A program made the translations under genes and the position numbers. Below are positions 32,652 to 44,800 of a DNA stretch of 64,000 nt, piece by piece; position 1 is the first letter of the stretch; each line of letters starts with the position of its first letter. The DNA is from Emiliania huxleyi CCMP1516 (Eukaryota; Haptophyta; Isochrysidales; Noelaerhabdaceae). The notes beneath the pieces are model-generated. The model was given only the letters and a program-made list of their open reading frames with translations, did not search any database and was not told where the DNA came from. Location: assembly GCF_000372725.1 (NCBI RefSeq), contig NW_005201360.1:250725-314724 (forward strand), in the 5' to 3' direction.

Positions 32652-34517
32652 CGTGACTGACTGATGAGTGCTTGCGAGAGAGAGAGTTTTAGCAATGCTT
32701 GCGATGGATGATCTCCGACACCCAAAACCAAAATGCAAATGCGGAGTGGAGCCCACACTTCGCGTGCAGATCCTGCGTCTCTCACTGCCCGAACAACAGA
32801 GGCGGGTACCGCCGCAAGTGCGCAGGTCCCACACTAGTACATGTACATGTGAGGGAACACCTACCTGTGTGTGAGTGTGTGTGTGTGAAACCGCCAATGG
32901 CAGTTATCGGTTGTGCGGTCGTCGCCGCGGCTCGCCTCTGCCGCGGCGGCTGCTGCGCGCACGCGGCGGCGCCGCTCTCTCGCGAGACGGCTGGCGACGC
33001 GGCTCGCGGCCGACGTGCGCTGCGCTCGTCCGACCGCCCGCGGCGTGGCGTGCGCGGCGCTGCGCGCCGCTCTGCGAGCGCTTCTGCGCTGCTGTCACAC
33101 TGCACTGTCTCTCTCTGGTGCTGCTGCTGGTGGTGATGTTGCTGCTGCTGGTGCATATGCTGCTGCTGGCGCGGCGCGGCTCTGCGACTCGGCTCGAGAC
33201 GCGCGTCGGGAGCATCTGACACGGCGGCGTCGGGCAGGTTGCGCTTCTCTCTGGTGCTGCTGGTGCTGGTGGTGCTGGTGGTGCTGGTGCTGATGCTGCT
33301 GCTGGTGCGGCGCGGCTCTCCGACTCGACTCGAGGCGCGCGTCGCGGCAATCTGACGCGGCGGGCGGCGTCGCGGGCGGCAGCGATCGCGGCTCGACGGT
33401 GGAGGCGGAGGGTGGTGGCTGTGGTGGATCTTTGAGTTTATTTCATGATGGACTACAAGGACTGGGGGTTCAACCGGGAGGCAGGGGGTTCAACCAGGCG
33501 ACGGAGGACCGTGGGCCATCGCGGGGACTGCTGCGTACGGAGGGCGCAGCAGGCAGATCCGGATGGTCTCACGCCGGTGGGAGGCACCGAGGCGTCTTGG
33601 ACGCTCAGCTCTACCTTAGCTCCTGAGGGGCGCGTGGTTCTAACCACGTAGTATGACTATAGCCCACCACAGACACCCTCCCTGCTCCACACGTGTGCAC
33701 ACACCCTCACCCTCTCCCCTCTCCTCTCTCTCTCTCTCTCCTCTCCTCTCCTTGTCTGCTGTCTGCCTGACTCAGGCGCAATCTGCCGATGCGAGATTGT
33801 GTGTGGGCTGCTCCTAGGGGGCCCTGTGCGATCCGACGGGTAGGGGGGCTGTGCCCGGGCGGTGTCCGGTGTGGAGTCCCCTTCTGATCCCGCCTGAGAT
33901 GTTGGGTGCGAGGTCGTGGAAGCTTTGATCCCAAGGGGGGGAGCTGATCCCACTCGTAACCAACTCTCAGGGGCAGTAGGTGGGCGATCTTCAGGCGCGC
34001 CCATCTCGATCGACAAGGCGTCGCTACGCGCGGTCTTCCGCGGGGGGAGCTTCGTCGACGGGTGCGGGAGCGCGGCGCAGCCAGTGCCGTGGCGATGCCT
34101 CCGGCTGTTTGCGGGGGGCGGCTTGCTGCTCGCTGCATGGCGAAAAACTCGTCTCGCCACACGCCAAGGGCTTATGCTCTGGCGAGACGTGAGGCGCATG
34201 CGCCCAGGATGGGAGGGGGCATGCGTAACGACACTGCTAGAGATGCCTTTCGGGGCCCAGAGATAAAACTTCTGATGCCATGCGTGACCTAGTAGTGTCC
34301 CCAGCTATGGGCGTGTCCACGTTGGAGCCAGGTGTGGTGTGGGCGCGAGAATAGCTCCGCCGTTCATGGAGGCAACCGATGCGAGTCGACTGGTGTGTGT
34401 CGTCGTGGTTTCGTATCAAGAATACTCACTCACTCACGTAACACCTACCTACCTACCTACCTACCTGGCATAGGAATTTCATTGGGAATTCCTATCTGCA
34501 ATGCGGCCCGCGCATGA

Positions 34518-34578
<61 letters not shown>

Positions 34579-34764
34579 CGACGAGATTGGAAATAAGGAG
34601 AAAAAAGGTATGTTGCTTCCCACATGGCAGCACATGAATCGCCGTGCCGCTTGCAGGATGACCCAGGTTTCCCGCAGACGCTCGCAGCCGAACCCACGGC
34701 ATTCATCGGCCTCGTCCTCTCGAGCAGCGCCTTTGCGTGGGTTAAGGCGTGTGTGTGTGTATAT
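32652..34764. other. low-complexity intergenic region
   Basis: 33090-33225 and 33245-33355 are two related copies of a CTG/GTG-rich block ending in GCGGCGCGGCTCT and CGCGCGTCG. 33720-33750 is a CT repeat. 34447-34466 is an ACCT repeat. 34516-34576 is an AC microsatellite of about 30 units. A minus-strand open frame at 33657-34199 (Ser/Pro/Arg-rich) lacks any motif I recognise; I do not call it a gene. Confidence 0.4.
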
Positions 34765-37295
34765 ATGCGGCCCGCCATCGGCCTCGTCTACGACGGCCAT
34801 GCGCAGCACCTTCCGCCAGCGAGCGCCAGGGCCACGCACATCGAGACGCCCGAGCGCGTGAGCGTCATCTACCGTGCGCTTGGCAAGGCTCGGCTGCTGG
34901 ACCGGCTGACGCGGGTGGCTCCACGCGAGGCGACGCGGGCGGAGGCGGAGGCGGTTCACACAGCGGAGCACCTCGACGCCCTCGAGGCGCTCGCCGACGC
35001 CGAGCCGTCCCTCCGAGGCGCGTGGCGCGGCGGCGCGGGTGGCGGCTGGTCGCTCGGCCGCGACATGTTCCACGATGCGCAGACGGCTTGTGCGGCACGG
35101 CGGGCGGCGGGCGGCGTCGTCGCGCTGACCGAGGCTGTCCTCCGCGGCGAGATCTCCTCCGGCTTTGCGCTCGTGCGCCCGCCCGGCCACCATGCCTGTG
35201 AGGACCGGATGGCGGGCTTCTGCCTCGTTGACTCTTCGCCGCGGCGTGAGAACGGCGTCTCTCCACACGTCTGGCTGCGGCTAGGCGGGCTTCTGCTTCC
35301 TCAACTCGGTCGCGGTCGCCGCGCGGGCTGCGCTCTCTCCGCGCGGCGGGCTGCGGCGGGTGCTCGTCGTGGACTGGGATGTGCACCACGGCGATGGGAC
35401 GCAGGCCATCTTCGAGGAGGACCCGGCCGTCCTCTTCTTCTCGCTGCACCGCTTCGGGCGCGGCTTCTTCCCTGGCGCGGCAGCACGGAGCCGCGCCCCG
35501 GGCAGGGGCTGAGGACGGACTCCCTCTGCCCCTCTCCTTCGCGCAGGGACCGGCGCCGCGAGCTGCGTGGGCGGCGGCGCCGCTGCAGGCAATAGAGCTG
35601 CGTGGGCGATCTACTGTCTGCGATCTACTCTCTCTAGTAGAGATCTTGATTACTCGTACTTTTAGCTTACTAACCCGAGTTAAACTAGCAGGCCGAACCG
35701 TCAACGTGCCCTTCCGGCGCGAGGGGGTGAGGCCCCCCGCACCCGGCTGAGCCTTCTCGGAGCCGGCTCGGAGCCTCCCCTGTAGGCGCGAGGGGATGGG
35801 GGATGCCGAGTACTTGGCCGCGTTCGACGCGCTGCTGCTGCCGATCGCACGCGCCCTTCCATCCTCCTCGTCTCCTCCGCGAGCTCACCCGAGATTGGGC
35901 CGAGATTGGCCCGAGAGTAGGCGCGAGCCTTCGATCCGCAGCTCGTCCTCGTCTCGGCCGGCTTCGACGCGGCGGGCGGCGACCTGGCGGACGAGCCGGG
36001 GGGCGGGGGCGGGATCTCTCCCTGACTCTTCTCTCCCTCCCTCCTCCCCTCCAGGCGGGAGGCGACAGGGTGGGCGGGATGGACCTCACCGCGGGTGGGT
36101 TCGCGGGGATGGCGGCGCGGTTGCGGTCGCTGGCGGGTGGGCGGGTGGTCTTCGCGCTCGAGGGGGGCTACAAGCCCTCCCTCGCTGCTAAGGGCGTCCT
36201 CGCGTGCGTCCGGTGCGCGCCGCTGCCGCCACTATACCGCACCCCTCACCACGCTCTCACCCCTCACACCACCCCTCACTCCACCCCTCACCACCCCACC
36301 CCTCACCACCACCCCTCACCACCAGCCGCCCTCACCGCTCCTTGCTCCCTCCGTGCTCAGCGTGCTGCTCGACGACCCCTCCGTCGGCCCGGCCGCGAGG
36401 CTGCCGCAGGGCGAGCCGCGCGTCGACTTTGGAGGGATGAATCGTAGACAGCTGTGAACAGTAGCAGCTGTGAACAGGCGAGCCGCGCGTCGACTTTGGA
36501 GGGATGAATCGTAGACAGCTGTGAACAGTAGCAGCTGTGAACAGGCGAGCCGCGCGTCGACTTTGGAGGGATCGCGCGCGCGGCGCGCCACCCGGAGATG
36601 CCGAGCACGGCCACACACACCCTGGCCTTCTAGCAAGCCCTGGCCTTCTAGCAAGCGTCCTGGACGACAACCATTCCTCTCCTCTCACTCACCGCGCGAG
36701 GGCCGTAGCTCCGCCCCCCCCCCCAGCCACCCCCACCCCCCACCCCCCATCTCGAGTGCACCACACGCACACACCTCGAGACGCGCCGTGAGCAAAGACA
36801 GACCGCTGCGAGCAGGCGCACCACGCACTCCTCGAGACGCTGCGAGCGCACGCCGACCTCTGGCCACTCCTCAAGGGCTCGCCCCTCGCCAACCACCCCT
36901 CCCTCCCGCTCCGCCTCTCGGAACGACCCTCCGCCGCGCACTCCGACGGCGACGGCGACGGCGGCGGCGACGCCGACGGGCCCCTCCGCCCTGGCCCCGC
37001 CGCCGCCACCGCGGTGCCGTCGACGCAGGGTGCCGCGACGAGCGGCGGTTCGAGCGGCGGTTCGAGCGGCAGCGAGGGCGTCCAGCAGTGCAGGAGCTGC
37101 TCGTGCCGGCTGCCAAAGGGCGCGTTCTCCGCCAGCCAGCTACGGCGGAGGCGGGCCGGCGAGCGCGTTTGCAAGGGGTGTTCCGGGATCTCCATGCCGA
37201 AAGGAGCTTTCCATGCGGCCAATCGAGGACATAATTCTATTGGGATTCCCGCAGTACGCGTGTCGAGTACGCATGATGATGTGACTGATTTGTGA
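34765..37295 (+). CDS. class II histone deacetylase with Stc1-like C-terminus
   Basis: Placed exons: 34765-35211, 35285-35474, 35547-35588, 35692-35716, 35786-35846, 35921-about 35995, about 36057-36190, about 36360-36410, 36545-about 36590, then about 36815-37295. HDAC core: [102 protein letters not shown]. The active-site His pair and metal ligands are present, so a zinc-dependent lysine deacetylase is expected. After a Gly/Ser/Asp linker the C-terminus has [20 protein letters not shown] and ERVCKGC, a CxxC...CxxC cluster like the Stc1 domain. The five introns placed between 35212 and 35920 all use GC donors; 36411-36544 is a doubled intron. The order after 36590 and the last junctions are the least certain. 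Confidence 0.8.
36411..36544 (+). repeat. two tandem 67-nt intron units
   Basis: Two identical 67-nt units (36411-36477, 36478-36544), each starting GCGAGCCGCGCGTCGACTTT and ending CAGCTGTGAACAG. The first 28 nt are the same as the exon that follows at 36545. Each unit taken alone has a GC...AG intron form. Confidence 0.9.
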
Positions 37296-38811
37296 GTGTG
37301 TGGTGTGGTCGAAGTATGTGGGCCGACTCTTCTAGATAATGTGTGTATTCTTTCTGCTTCTTCGAACCGGCACCTAACCCTAAAGCTACATGTACATGTG
37401 CATGTGCATGTGCATGTGCATGTGCATGTGCGGATCAAAGCCTAACCCCATAGTGCATAGACCCGTAAAAAAAAGTAATATATCTTTACTTCCAAAACCC
37501 GGACGTGCCTCCACCGGCACGCCGCTTCCGACAGGGTGATGGAAGGTTCGACGCACCTCCCCGGACTGGGCAGAGAGGTCCCAACGTAAAGACGATGGGC
37601 TGTCCACCCCGCCCCCACTTGCCCTGACTACACAGGATAGCGTGCCCCGACAAACGGCGACACATAGCGGGGGACACTGCGCCGGGGGGTATGCCTAACT
37701 TTGGTGCTTTGTGTGGGTCGCGTTCCCATGGTAGCTGTGTGGCTGAAGCCCTCGTGCCGCTGGCTTGCCCCTTCCAGCGGCTGGCCCCTCGAGACTGTCG
37801 GTGCTTGGCGGGAGGAGGGGGAGAGGGAGGCCCGGTGGGAGGAGAGGGAGAGGGAGGCCCGGTGGGAGGGGAGGGAGAGGGAGGCCGTCTTGGGCTCTTC
37901 TCCTCCCCCCTCCCTGGGCTCTTCTCCTCTCCCCACCCTGGGCTCTTCTCCCCTCCTCCCTGGTACTCTCGGCCTGATTACCGGAGCGACTGCCAGAGCA
38001 GACGCTGGGGGGACACTCGCGCCCGGAGGCGGTACGCACGACCCGGAGGCGTGGGGATGGGGGGGGGCCGCGCCGCCGCCGCCGTGCCGCCTTCTCCCGC
38101 TTTGACCTCCCCCAGCTGCTTCTCCTCAAATCAACCTGTGAGCTTGCGAGGCGGCGGGGGTGGGAGTGCTCTCGGGCGGCGTGTGCGAGCGCGCGCGGCG
38201 CGAGATCTTTTTCGCGAGGGCACGGTGGGTCGGGTGAGTATCTCGCGCGCTCGCACTATTTTACGTTATATCAAGCACTGCCTTTGATGCCTTTGCAAGA
38301 ACCGCCAGCGGCGGTGGTCGAACCGGTTCGCGGTTCGAGCCGGGACCTTTTGGCTCCCGGTTCGGAACTCGCTTGGAGGGTTGCTTCGCTCTCGCGGAGC
38401 GAGCGCGGGCGCGTGGGTGCGTGTGCGCATGCGCTGCTGCAAGGCGAGGCGAGGCGCGGGGCGGCGCGGCGCGGCGAGGCGGGCGGCGGCGGCGCGCGGT
38501 CGTTCTTTTTGCCCGGGTGAGGCGTGGCTTGCGCGCCGCGCGGTGATGACGCAGCACGCTGAAAAGTCCTTGGTGAGCCACCGCGGTGGCGGCGAGCCAA
38601 AGCAAGCCACCTGCCGCATGACGGGTTGACCGACGGCGTCTCACATTCTCTCAGTGCATAGACCCGTAACTCTACCCTATGAAGGGTAAGAGTTAGCCAA
38701 CAACGCGAACGCGCGCGCGGCGCGCAAGCAATCAACACCCAAGAAAACTTGGAGAAAAAGAATTTCGAGCAGCGCTTCGCCGACTTTGCTGGGGTTGCCG
38801 GCCGCGTCTGC
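37296..38811. other. intergenic region with tandem repeats
   Basis: 37390-37430 has TGCATG repeats. 37815-37890 has three copies of a 27-bp GGAGAGGGAGAGGGAGGCCC-type unit, followed by three copies of CTGGGCTCTTCTCC-type sequence. The 17-mer AGTGCATAGACCCGTAA occurs at 37454 and again at 38654, bounding about 1.2 kb. 38320-38360 is an imperfect hairpin of AACCGGTTCG type. No coding sequence recognised. Confidence 0.45.
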
Positions 38812-41800
38812 ATGGACCGTCGCCTCCTCGAGGGCGAGCACCGCCCGACGAGCGCCGCCGCGCAGGCGTGGGCCCTCGTGGCCTGCAAGGACTTGCCTCT
38901 CAAGCGAGCGAAATGGCGCACGACCATCTGCGAGCTGCTGCTGCCGGCGCTGCTCTGCTCACTGATGGTGATCGGCGTGGCAGCCGCGACCGTGGACAAG
39001 GTGGAGGCGCAAGACTTCGCGCCGCGCGGCCCGGTCGACGCGCTCGGCTCGCTCCTCCTCCCGAGCTGGCTCCTCTCCGGCGCGTCCATCCCGACCGGCG
39101 GCCTGCCCACGCCGGCGCTCTTCTCGAACCTCTCTGCGCCTGGGTGGGTGCCGCCGCTCTGGCTGTACCTGCTCTACGCCTCCGGCAAGACCAACTTCAC
39201 CGGCGGCCTCCGCTTCCCGCCCTACCGCCACAGCGCGAGTATGGCGGGACAGCCGGTGCGGCGGTGCCGTCACAACTGCACGCTTGAGCAGTTTGTCGTC
39301 GTGCCTGACTCGCCTGCTGTCCGCACGCTCGTGGAGGCGCTGCTTGCGCGCGTGCACACGGCACAGCTCGAGTTCGCCGCCGCGGCGAGGCCGCTCGGCC
39401 TCATGCGAGGCGTGCTTCGCCCCTTCGCAGCAGCAGCAGCGCCCCCTCCTCCCCTCCTCTCGCCTCTCTGCCCGACACCGGTGTGCGCCCGACCAAAGGG
39501 GGTGGTGCCTTCCCTGAGGCCGGCCGCACACCCTCGCAGGCATGCCCGCCCCCGTCGTGCCTCGCTATCTCGACTCCGAGGCAGAGCTCGACTCGCGCGC
39601 CTACGAGGGCGACACCATCTGGGCGGCAGTCGTCTTTTCAGAGCTGGGCAGCGGAGGTTCAGAGCTGGGCGGCGGAGGTTCAGAGCTGGGCGGCGGAGGC
39701 GGCGGGGATGGCGGAGGCGGCGGCGGCAACTGGAGCTACACTCTGCGCTTCAACGCGAGCAACGTGCCCTCGACGCGGCGCCTCTTTGACCGCTTCGCCA
39801 CCGGCCGCTCGCGCCGGTTCGAGCCGTACTACTCGTCCGGCTTCCTCTCGCTGCAGCACGCGCTCAACGACGCGATCCTCGCGCGCGAGACGGGCGGCGC
39901 GCTGCGGCCGCCCTCGGCGTACGGGGTCCCCTTCCCGGTGCCGGCGTACCAGCACTCCGTGTTCTTTGACTTTGCGGGCAACCTGATCGGGATCCTCGCC
40001 CAATTAACAGTCCATTAACAGTTCATTAACAGTTCATTGATAGTGAATTAGGCAACCTGATCGGGATCCTCGCCATCTTTTCGCTCCTCGTCCCCCTCTC
40101 CTCGCTCCTCCGCTCAGTCGTCCTCGAGCGAGAGCAGCGGCTCAAGGAGCCCACGCCCCCTCCCTTCTGCCTGGCCCTGCGACCGGGGCTGCGCGCGAGA
40201 TCACCCGAGATCACCCCAGATGGCTCGAGGCTGTAGGAGCAGCTCCTGATCATGGGCACGGCGCCACCCGCCTACTACACCTCCCTGCTCGCAACCTCCG
40301 CCGCCGCCTTCCTCCTCATCTCCGCCGTCTGCGCCGCCGAGATCGGCCTCTCCTGCTACACGCACTCGGACGGCGCGCTCGTCCTGCTGCTCTTTCTCCT
40401 GTTCGGGCTCGCCACGCTCGCCTTCGCGCTGGCGATGGCGCCGCTCTTCTCGAACGCGCGCCTCGCCGCGCTGGTTGGCCCTCTGCTTCCTCTCGTCGCA
40501 GCTCTACTCCTTCTTCACACCTGCAGCTGTGAATAGGTTGGCCCTCTGCTCTACTTCCTCTCGTCGCAGCTCTACTCCTTCTTCCTCGAGGGCGGCGAGC
40601 TGTCCGACGGGCAGGTGAGAGACCTATTCACAGCTGCTCGTGTGCAGAGACGCCATTCACAGCTGTCCGACGGTCAGGTCGGCGCCAAGGCGCTCGCGTC
40701 GCTGCTGCCCGCGATGGCCTTCTACCTCGGCGCGTCGCAGACGGGCGCCTGCAGGAGGCGCCTCGCCGGGACGTGTCCATGACGCGTCCGCGACGTGTTG
40801 TCCGCAGGCGCGTCGCAGATGGCGCAGTACGAGGGGTCGCAGCAGGGCGTGACGTGGGGCAGCGTGCACGAGGGCCCCTTCCCCCTCTCCGCCTCGCTCG
40901 CCTTTCTCGCGCTCGACACGCTCCTCTACCTCGCCCTCGCCTACTACCTCGACGCCGTCCTCGCGAACGGCGTGGGCACCGCGCGGAGCCCCCTCTTCTG
41001 CCTCGACGCATTCCGCCGCCCGCGCGCGCGAGCCGCCGCCGCCGCCGCGAGCGGCTCGCACACGGCCGCCGAGGCGCGCGACGACGCGCCGGTGGTTGAG
41101 CCGCTCGCCGCGCCGCTCTCCGACCGCGGCGTGGTGGTGCGCTCGCTGCGCAAGGAGTACCCGCGCGGCGTGGCGGTGGAGGGGCTCTCGCTGCAGCTTC
41201 CGCCCGACGCCATCACCTGCCTGCTCGGCTCCAACGGCGCCGGCAAGACGACCACCATCTCGATGCTGACTGGGCTGGTCCCGCCCACCGCCGGCGACGC
41301 GACCATCGACGGCCGCTCGCTCTCGGCCGAGCTGCGCGCCATCCGCACGTCGATCGGCGTCTGCCAGCAGGTGAACACCATCTGGGAGGAGCTCTCGCCG
41401 ACGCAGCACCTCACGCTCTTCGGCCGGCTGCGAGGGCTGAGCGGCGGCGACCTCGCCGCCGAGGTCGCGCGCGCCCTGCAGCGGGTCGGGCTGCAGGAGC
41501 GGGCCAGCGTGCGGGCGGGGGCGCTCTCCGGCGGCCAGAAGCGCAAGCTGTGCCTCGCCGTCGCGCTGCTCGGCGGCTCTCGCACCCTCTTCCTCGACGA
41601 GCCGACCTCGGGCATGGACCCGCACTCTCGCCGCGCCATCTGGGCGCTGCTGCGCGAGCAGCGGCAGGGCCGGACGGTCGTGCTGACGACGCACTTCCTC
41701 GACGAGGCGATGCGCTCCTAGACACGTCCTAGACTCCTCCTAGACTCCTCCTAGACTCCTCCGAGGCACCTCCGAGGCACCTCCGAGGCACCTCCGAGGC

Positions 41801-44800
41801 ACCTCCGAGGCACCTCCGAGGCACCTGCGAGGCACCTCCGAGGCACCTCCGAGGCACCTCCGAGGCACCTCCGAGGCACCTCCGAGGCACCTCCGAGGCA
41901 CCTCCGAGGCACCTCCGAGGCACCTCCGAGGCACCTCCGAGGCACCTCCGAGGCACCTCCCAGACACTAAGACGGCCCGGCGGAGCTGCTCCATGTCCAG
42001 GAGCCGTCCAGGACATGTCCAGGAGCCGTCCAGGACATGTCCAGGAGCCGTCCTCTAGGCGGAGATGCTCGCCGACCGGATCGCGATCATGGCGGAGGGG
42101 CGGCTGCGCTGCGTCGGCTCGCCCCTCTTCCTCAAGGCGCAATCCGCGCTGCACCTCGGCTCTGTCTTGGCCTCGGCTCTGTCTCGGCTCTGTCTCGGCT
42201 CTGTCTCGGCTCCGTCTCGGCTATGGCTGTATCTCGGCTCTGTCTCGGCACCAGTCTCACCCCCCTTCCTCAAAGGCGCACTACGGCGTCGGCCACACCC
42301 TCAGCGTGACCAAGGCGGCGCCGGACGGCGGCGGCGGCGCGGTGCGCCTCGACCCAGCCAGGCTGCTCGAGGTGCTCAAGAAGGAGGTAGCCGGCGCGGA
42401 GCTATCTTCGCTCTCCGCGGACTCGGCCTCGTTCCGACTGCCCGGCGCCGCGCTGCCACCGCTGCGCGCCGCCTTCGCCGCCGTCGAGGAGTCTCGCTCG
42501 GCGTCACCGAGCTGTCTCCGAAGAGGCTTGTCGGACCCCTCTCGGAGCTTGCGGTAGGCGTCTCGCTCGTCGCTCGGCGTGGCCGACCTCGGCGAGATCT
42601 AGCCGAGATACAGCCGAGATGCGGCCGAGGTACAGCCGAGATATATCGCTCGGTGTGGCCGACCTCGGCGAGGCGCGCGCCGCGAGGCTCGCGGGCCGGA
42701 GGTAGGCCGAGGGCCAGCCAAGGCCGAGGGCCGGCCAAGGCCGAGGGCCAGCCAAGGCGTGCCCGCGGGTAGGCGTGACGTGCACCACGCTCGAGGACGT
42801 CTTCCTCCAGATCAACGAGCGCGACCTCGCGCGGCTGCGCCAGATCCAGTCGGGCACCTCGCTCGCCCTCACCTCGGACGGGGACCCCGCCCCGGCCTCC
42901 CCCGCCCCGGCCTCCCCCGCCCCGTCGGCGGTGAGCCGATCGGTGGCATCCCCGACGCCCCCTGCCTCGTCGGCGCCGCCCTCGTCCGCCGGCGACGACT
43001 CGTTCGAGACGGCGGAGGAGGCGTCCGAGATGATCGAGGCGAGATGTAGCCGAGACGGAGCAGAGGGATAGCCGAGGGAAAGCCGAGGGAAAGCCGAGAT
43101 ATCGCCGCGGACGCTTTCCCTGAGCCGTGTCCAAGCCCGTGCAGGCGGGCTCCGCGGCGGACGCGGTCGCGCTGCGCCTCTCCACCTCTTCGGACGGCCG
43201 CCTCTCCAGCGGGTCGGCGAGGCGGAGGCGGGCGGCCGAGGAGGCGGGCGGACTGCTGCGGCGCATCTCGGCGGGCTCTACCGCCGACTCTCGAGCCCCT
43301 CCTCCTCCCCCTCCCTCGAGTGAGCCGAGCGAGGCGGGGGCAAGCTCGGCGTCCGTCGTCCGCGGTGTCTGCAGCTCATCGCACTCTCGGCCGCTTGAGC
43401 TCGTCGCCGGTTGCACTCAGAGTGCATACTCGACTGCGGACAGGCTTGCTCGCCAAGCGCGCTCTCACCGCGCGGCGCGACCTGCTCACCACCTGCTGCT
43501 CGCTCTGCTGTCCCGTGTGGCTCGTCCTCTTCGCGCTGCTGCTGCTCGGCGCATCCGCGCGCCTCACCAGCCCCGGCCCTCCTCTCCGCCTCGTCCCGTC
43601 GGCAGCCCTCGCGTGCCCGCCAGGGCAGGAGACAGAAAGACCGGCGGGGGAAAGGAGTCCGCTCCCTGTAGGCCGTCTTCGCGGACACGCTCGGGCGGCA
43701 CGGCCTCGTCGGCGAGCACGGCGTGCGGCTGCTCGTGCCCGAGCAGGCGGAGGTCGTAGCCGAGATTTGGCCGAGATTTGGCCGAGAATTGGCCGAGAAT
43801 TGGCCGAGATTTGGCCGAGATTTGGCCGAGATCGGGCCGAGATCGGGCCGAGATTTGGCCGAGATCCGGCTTGCCCCCCGAGCAGGTGGACCCGGCGCTG
43901 CCGCCGACCCTCTCTTCCGACGGGTGGGACGTCGAGGACGGCGGCGGGCTCGCTTGCTCGAGCGGCGCCGCCGCGGCGCGCAACGTCTCCTCCTTCCTCG
44001 CCGCGCACCCGGAGGTGACCAGGCCGGCCGCACTCGCGACGGCGCGCCTGCTCTCGCGCCGGGCGGCGAGCGCGCTGCCTCCGCACGCGCAGCCGCTCGC
44101 GCGCGGGCTTCGCGCGGCCGGCTCCGCGGACCGCCTCCTCTTCGCCCTCTTCAACTCGACCTCGACGCACGCGCTGCCGGCGCTGATCGCCACCGCGTAC
44201 GACAGCCTGCTCGCCAACGCGACGGCGGGCGGCTCGCGGCTGAGCGCCTCGGCGTCGGCGCTGCCGTACTCGAAGCGGCAGGAGGCGACGCTCTCTGCCA
44301 TCATCGCCGTCTTTGCCTCGATCATGGTCCGATGAATTAGCGTCCAGTAGTGCGCAGTAGTTACGGTCCGCAGTCGGCCCTCCTCGTCGCTGTTCGCCAC
44401 GCCGTGGCCTTCGCCCCACTCTGCTGCCTCTTGCCCCGGAAGCTACCCACCACGCCTCGCGATCCCGACTCGCCGCTCGCCAGGTCCTCGTCCCCTTCGC
44501 TTTTGTGGGCGCCCTCTTCGTCACGCCGCTGCTGCGCGAGCGAGAGTCGGGCTCCAAGCAGATGCAGTTCGTCTCTGGCGTCGGCCCCGTCGCCTACTGG
44601 GTCTCCTCCTGGCTCTGGGACGCGGCCCTCTACGCCGCCGTCCTCCTCGCCACCCTCGCCGTGCTGTGCGTGGCGCGCGGCGTCGTGCCGGCGGCCGCAA
44701 AGGCGTTCGCGGGCTCAGCGGAGGTGCTCGGCGCCACCGCGCTGTCGCTCGGCCTGTTTGGGTTCGCCGCGGTGCCCTTCGCCTCCGCCTCCTCCTTCTT

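Noticed and set aside
32782..33222. Gln/His-rich minus-strand protein
   Set aside because: Produced by the CTG/GTG low-complexity repeats, with a second out-of-frame copy nearby and no conserved region.
33657..34199. 180-codon minus-strand open frame
   Set aside because: Ser/Pro/Arg-rich, CT-repeat at one end, no domain; typical of chance open frames in GC-rich DNA.
38320..38365. GGTTCGCGGTTCGAGCC as a tRNA T-arm
   Set aside because: No acceptor, D or anticodon stems can be drawn around it.
38749..38811. ABCA start at 38749
   Set aside because: That codon is TTG; the first ATG in frame is 38812 and precedes the conserved first membrane region.
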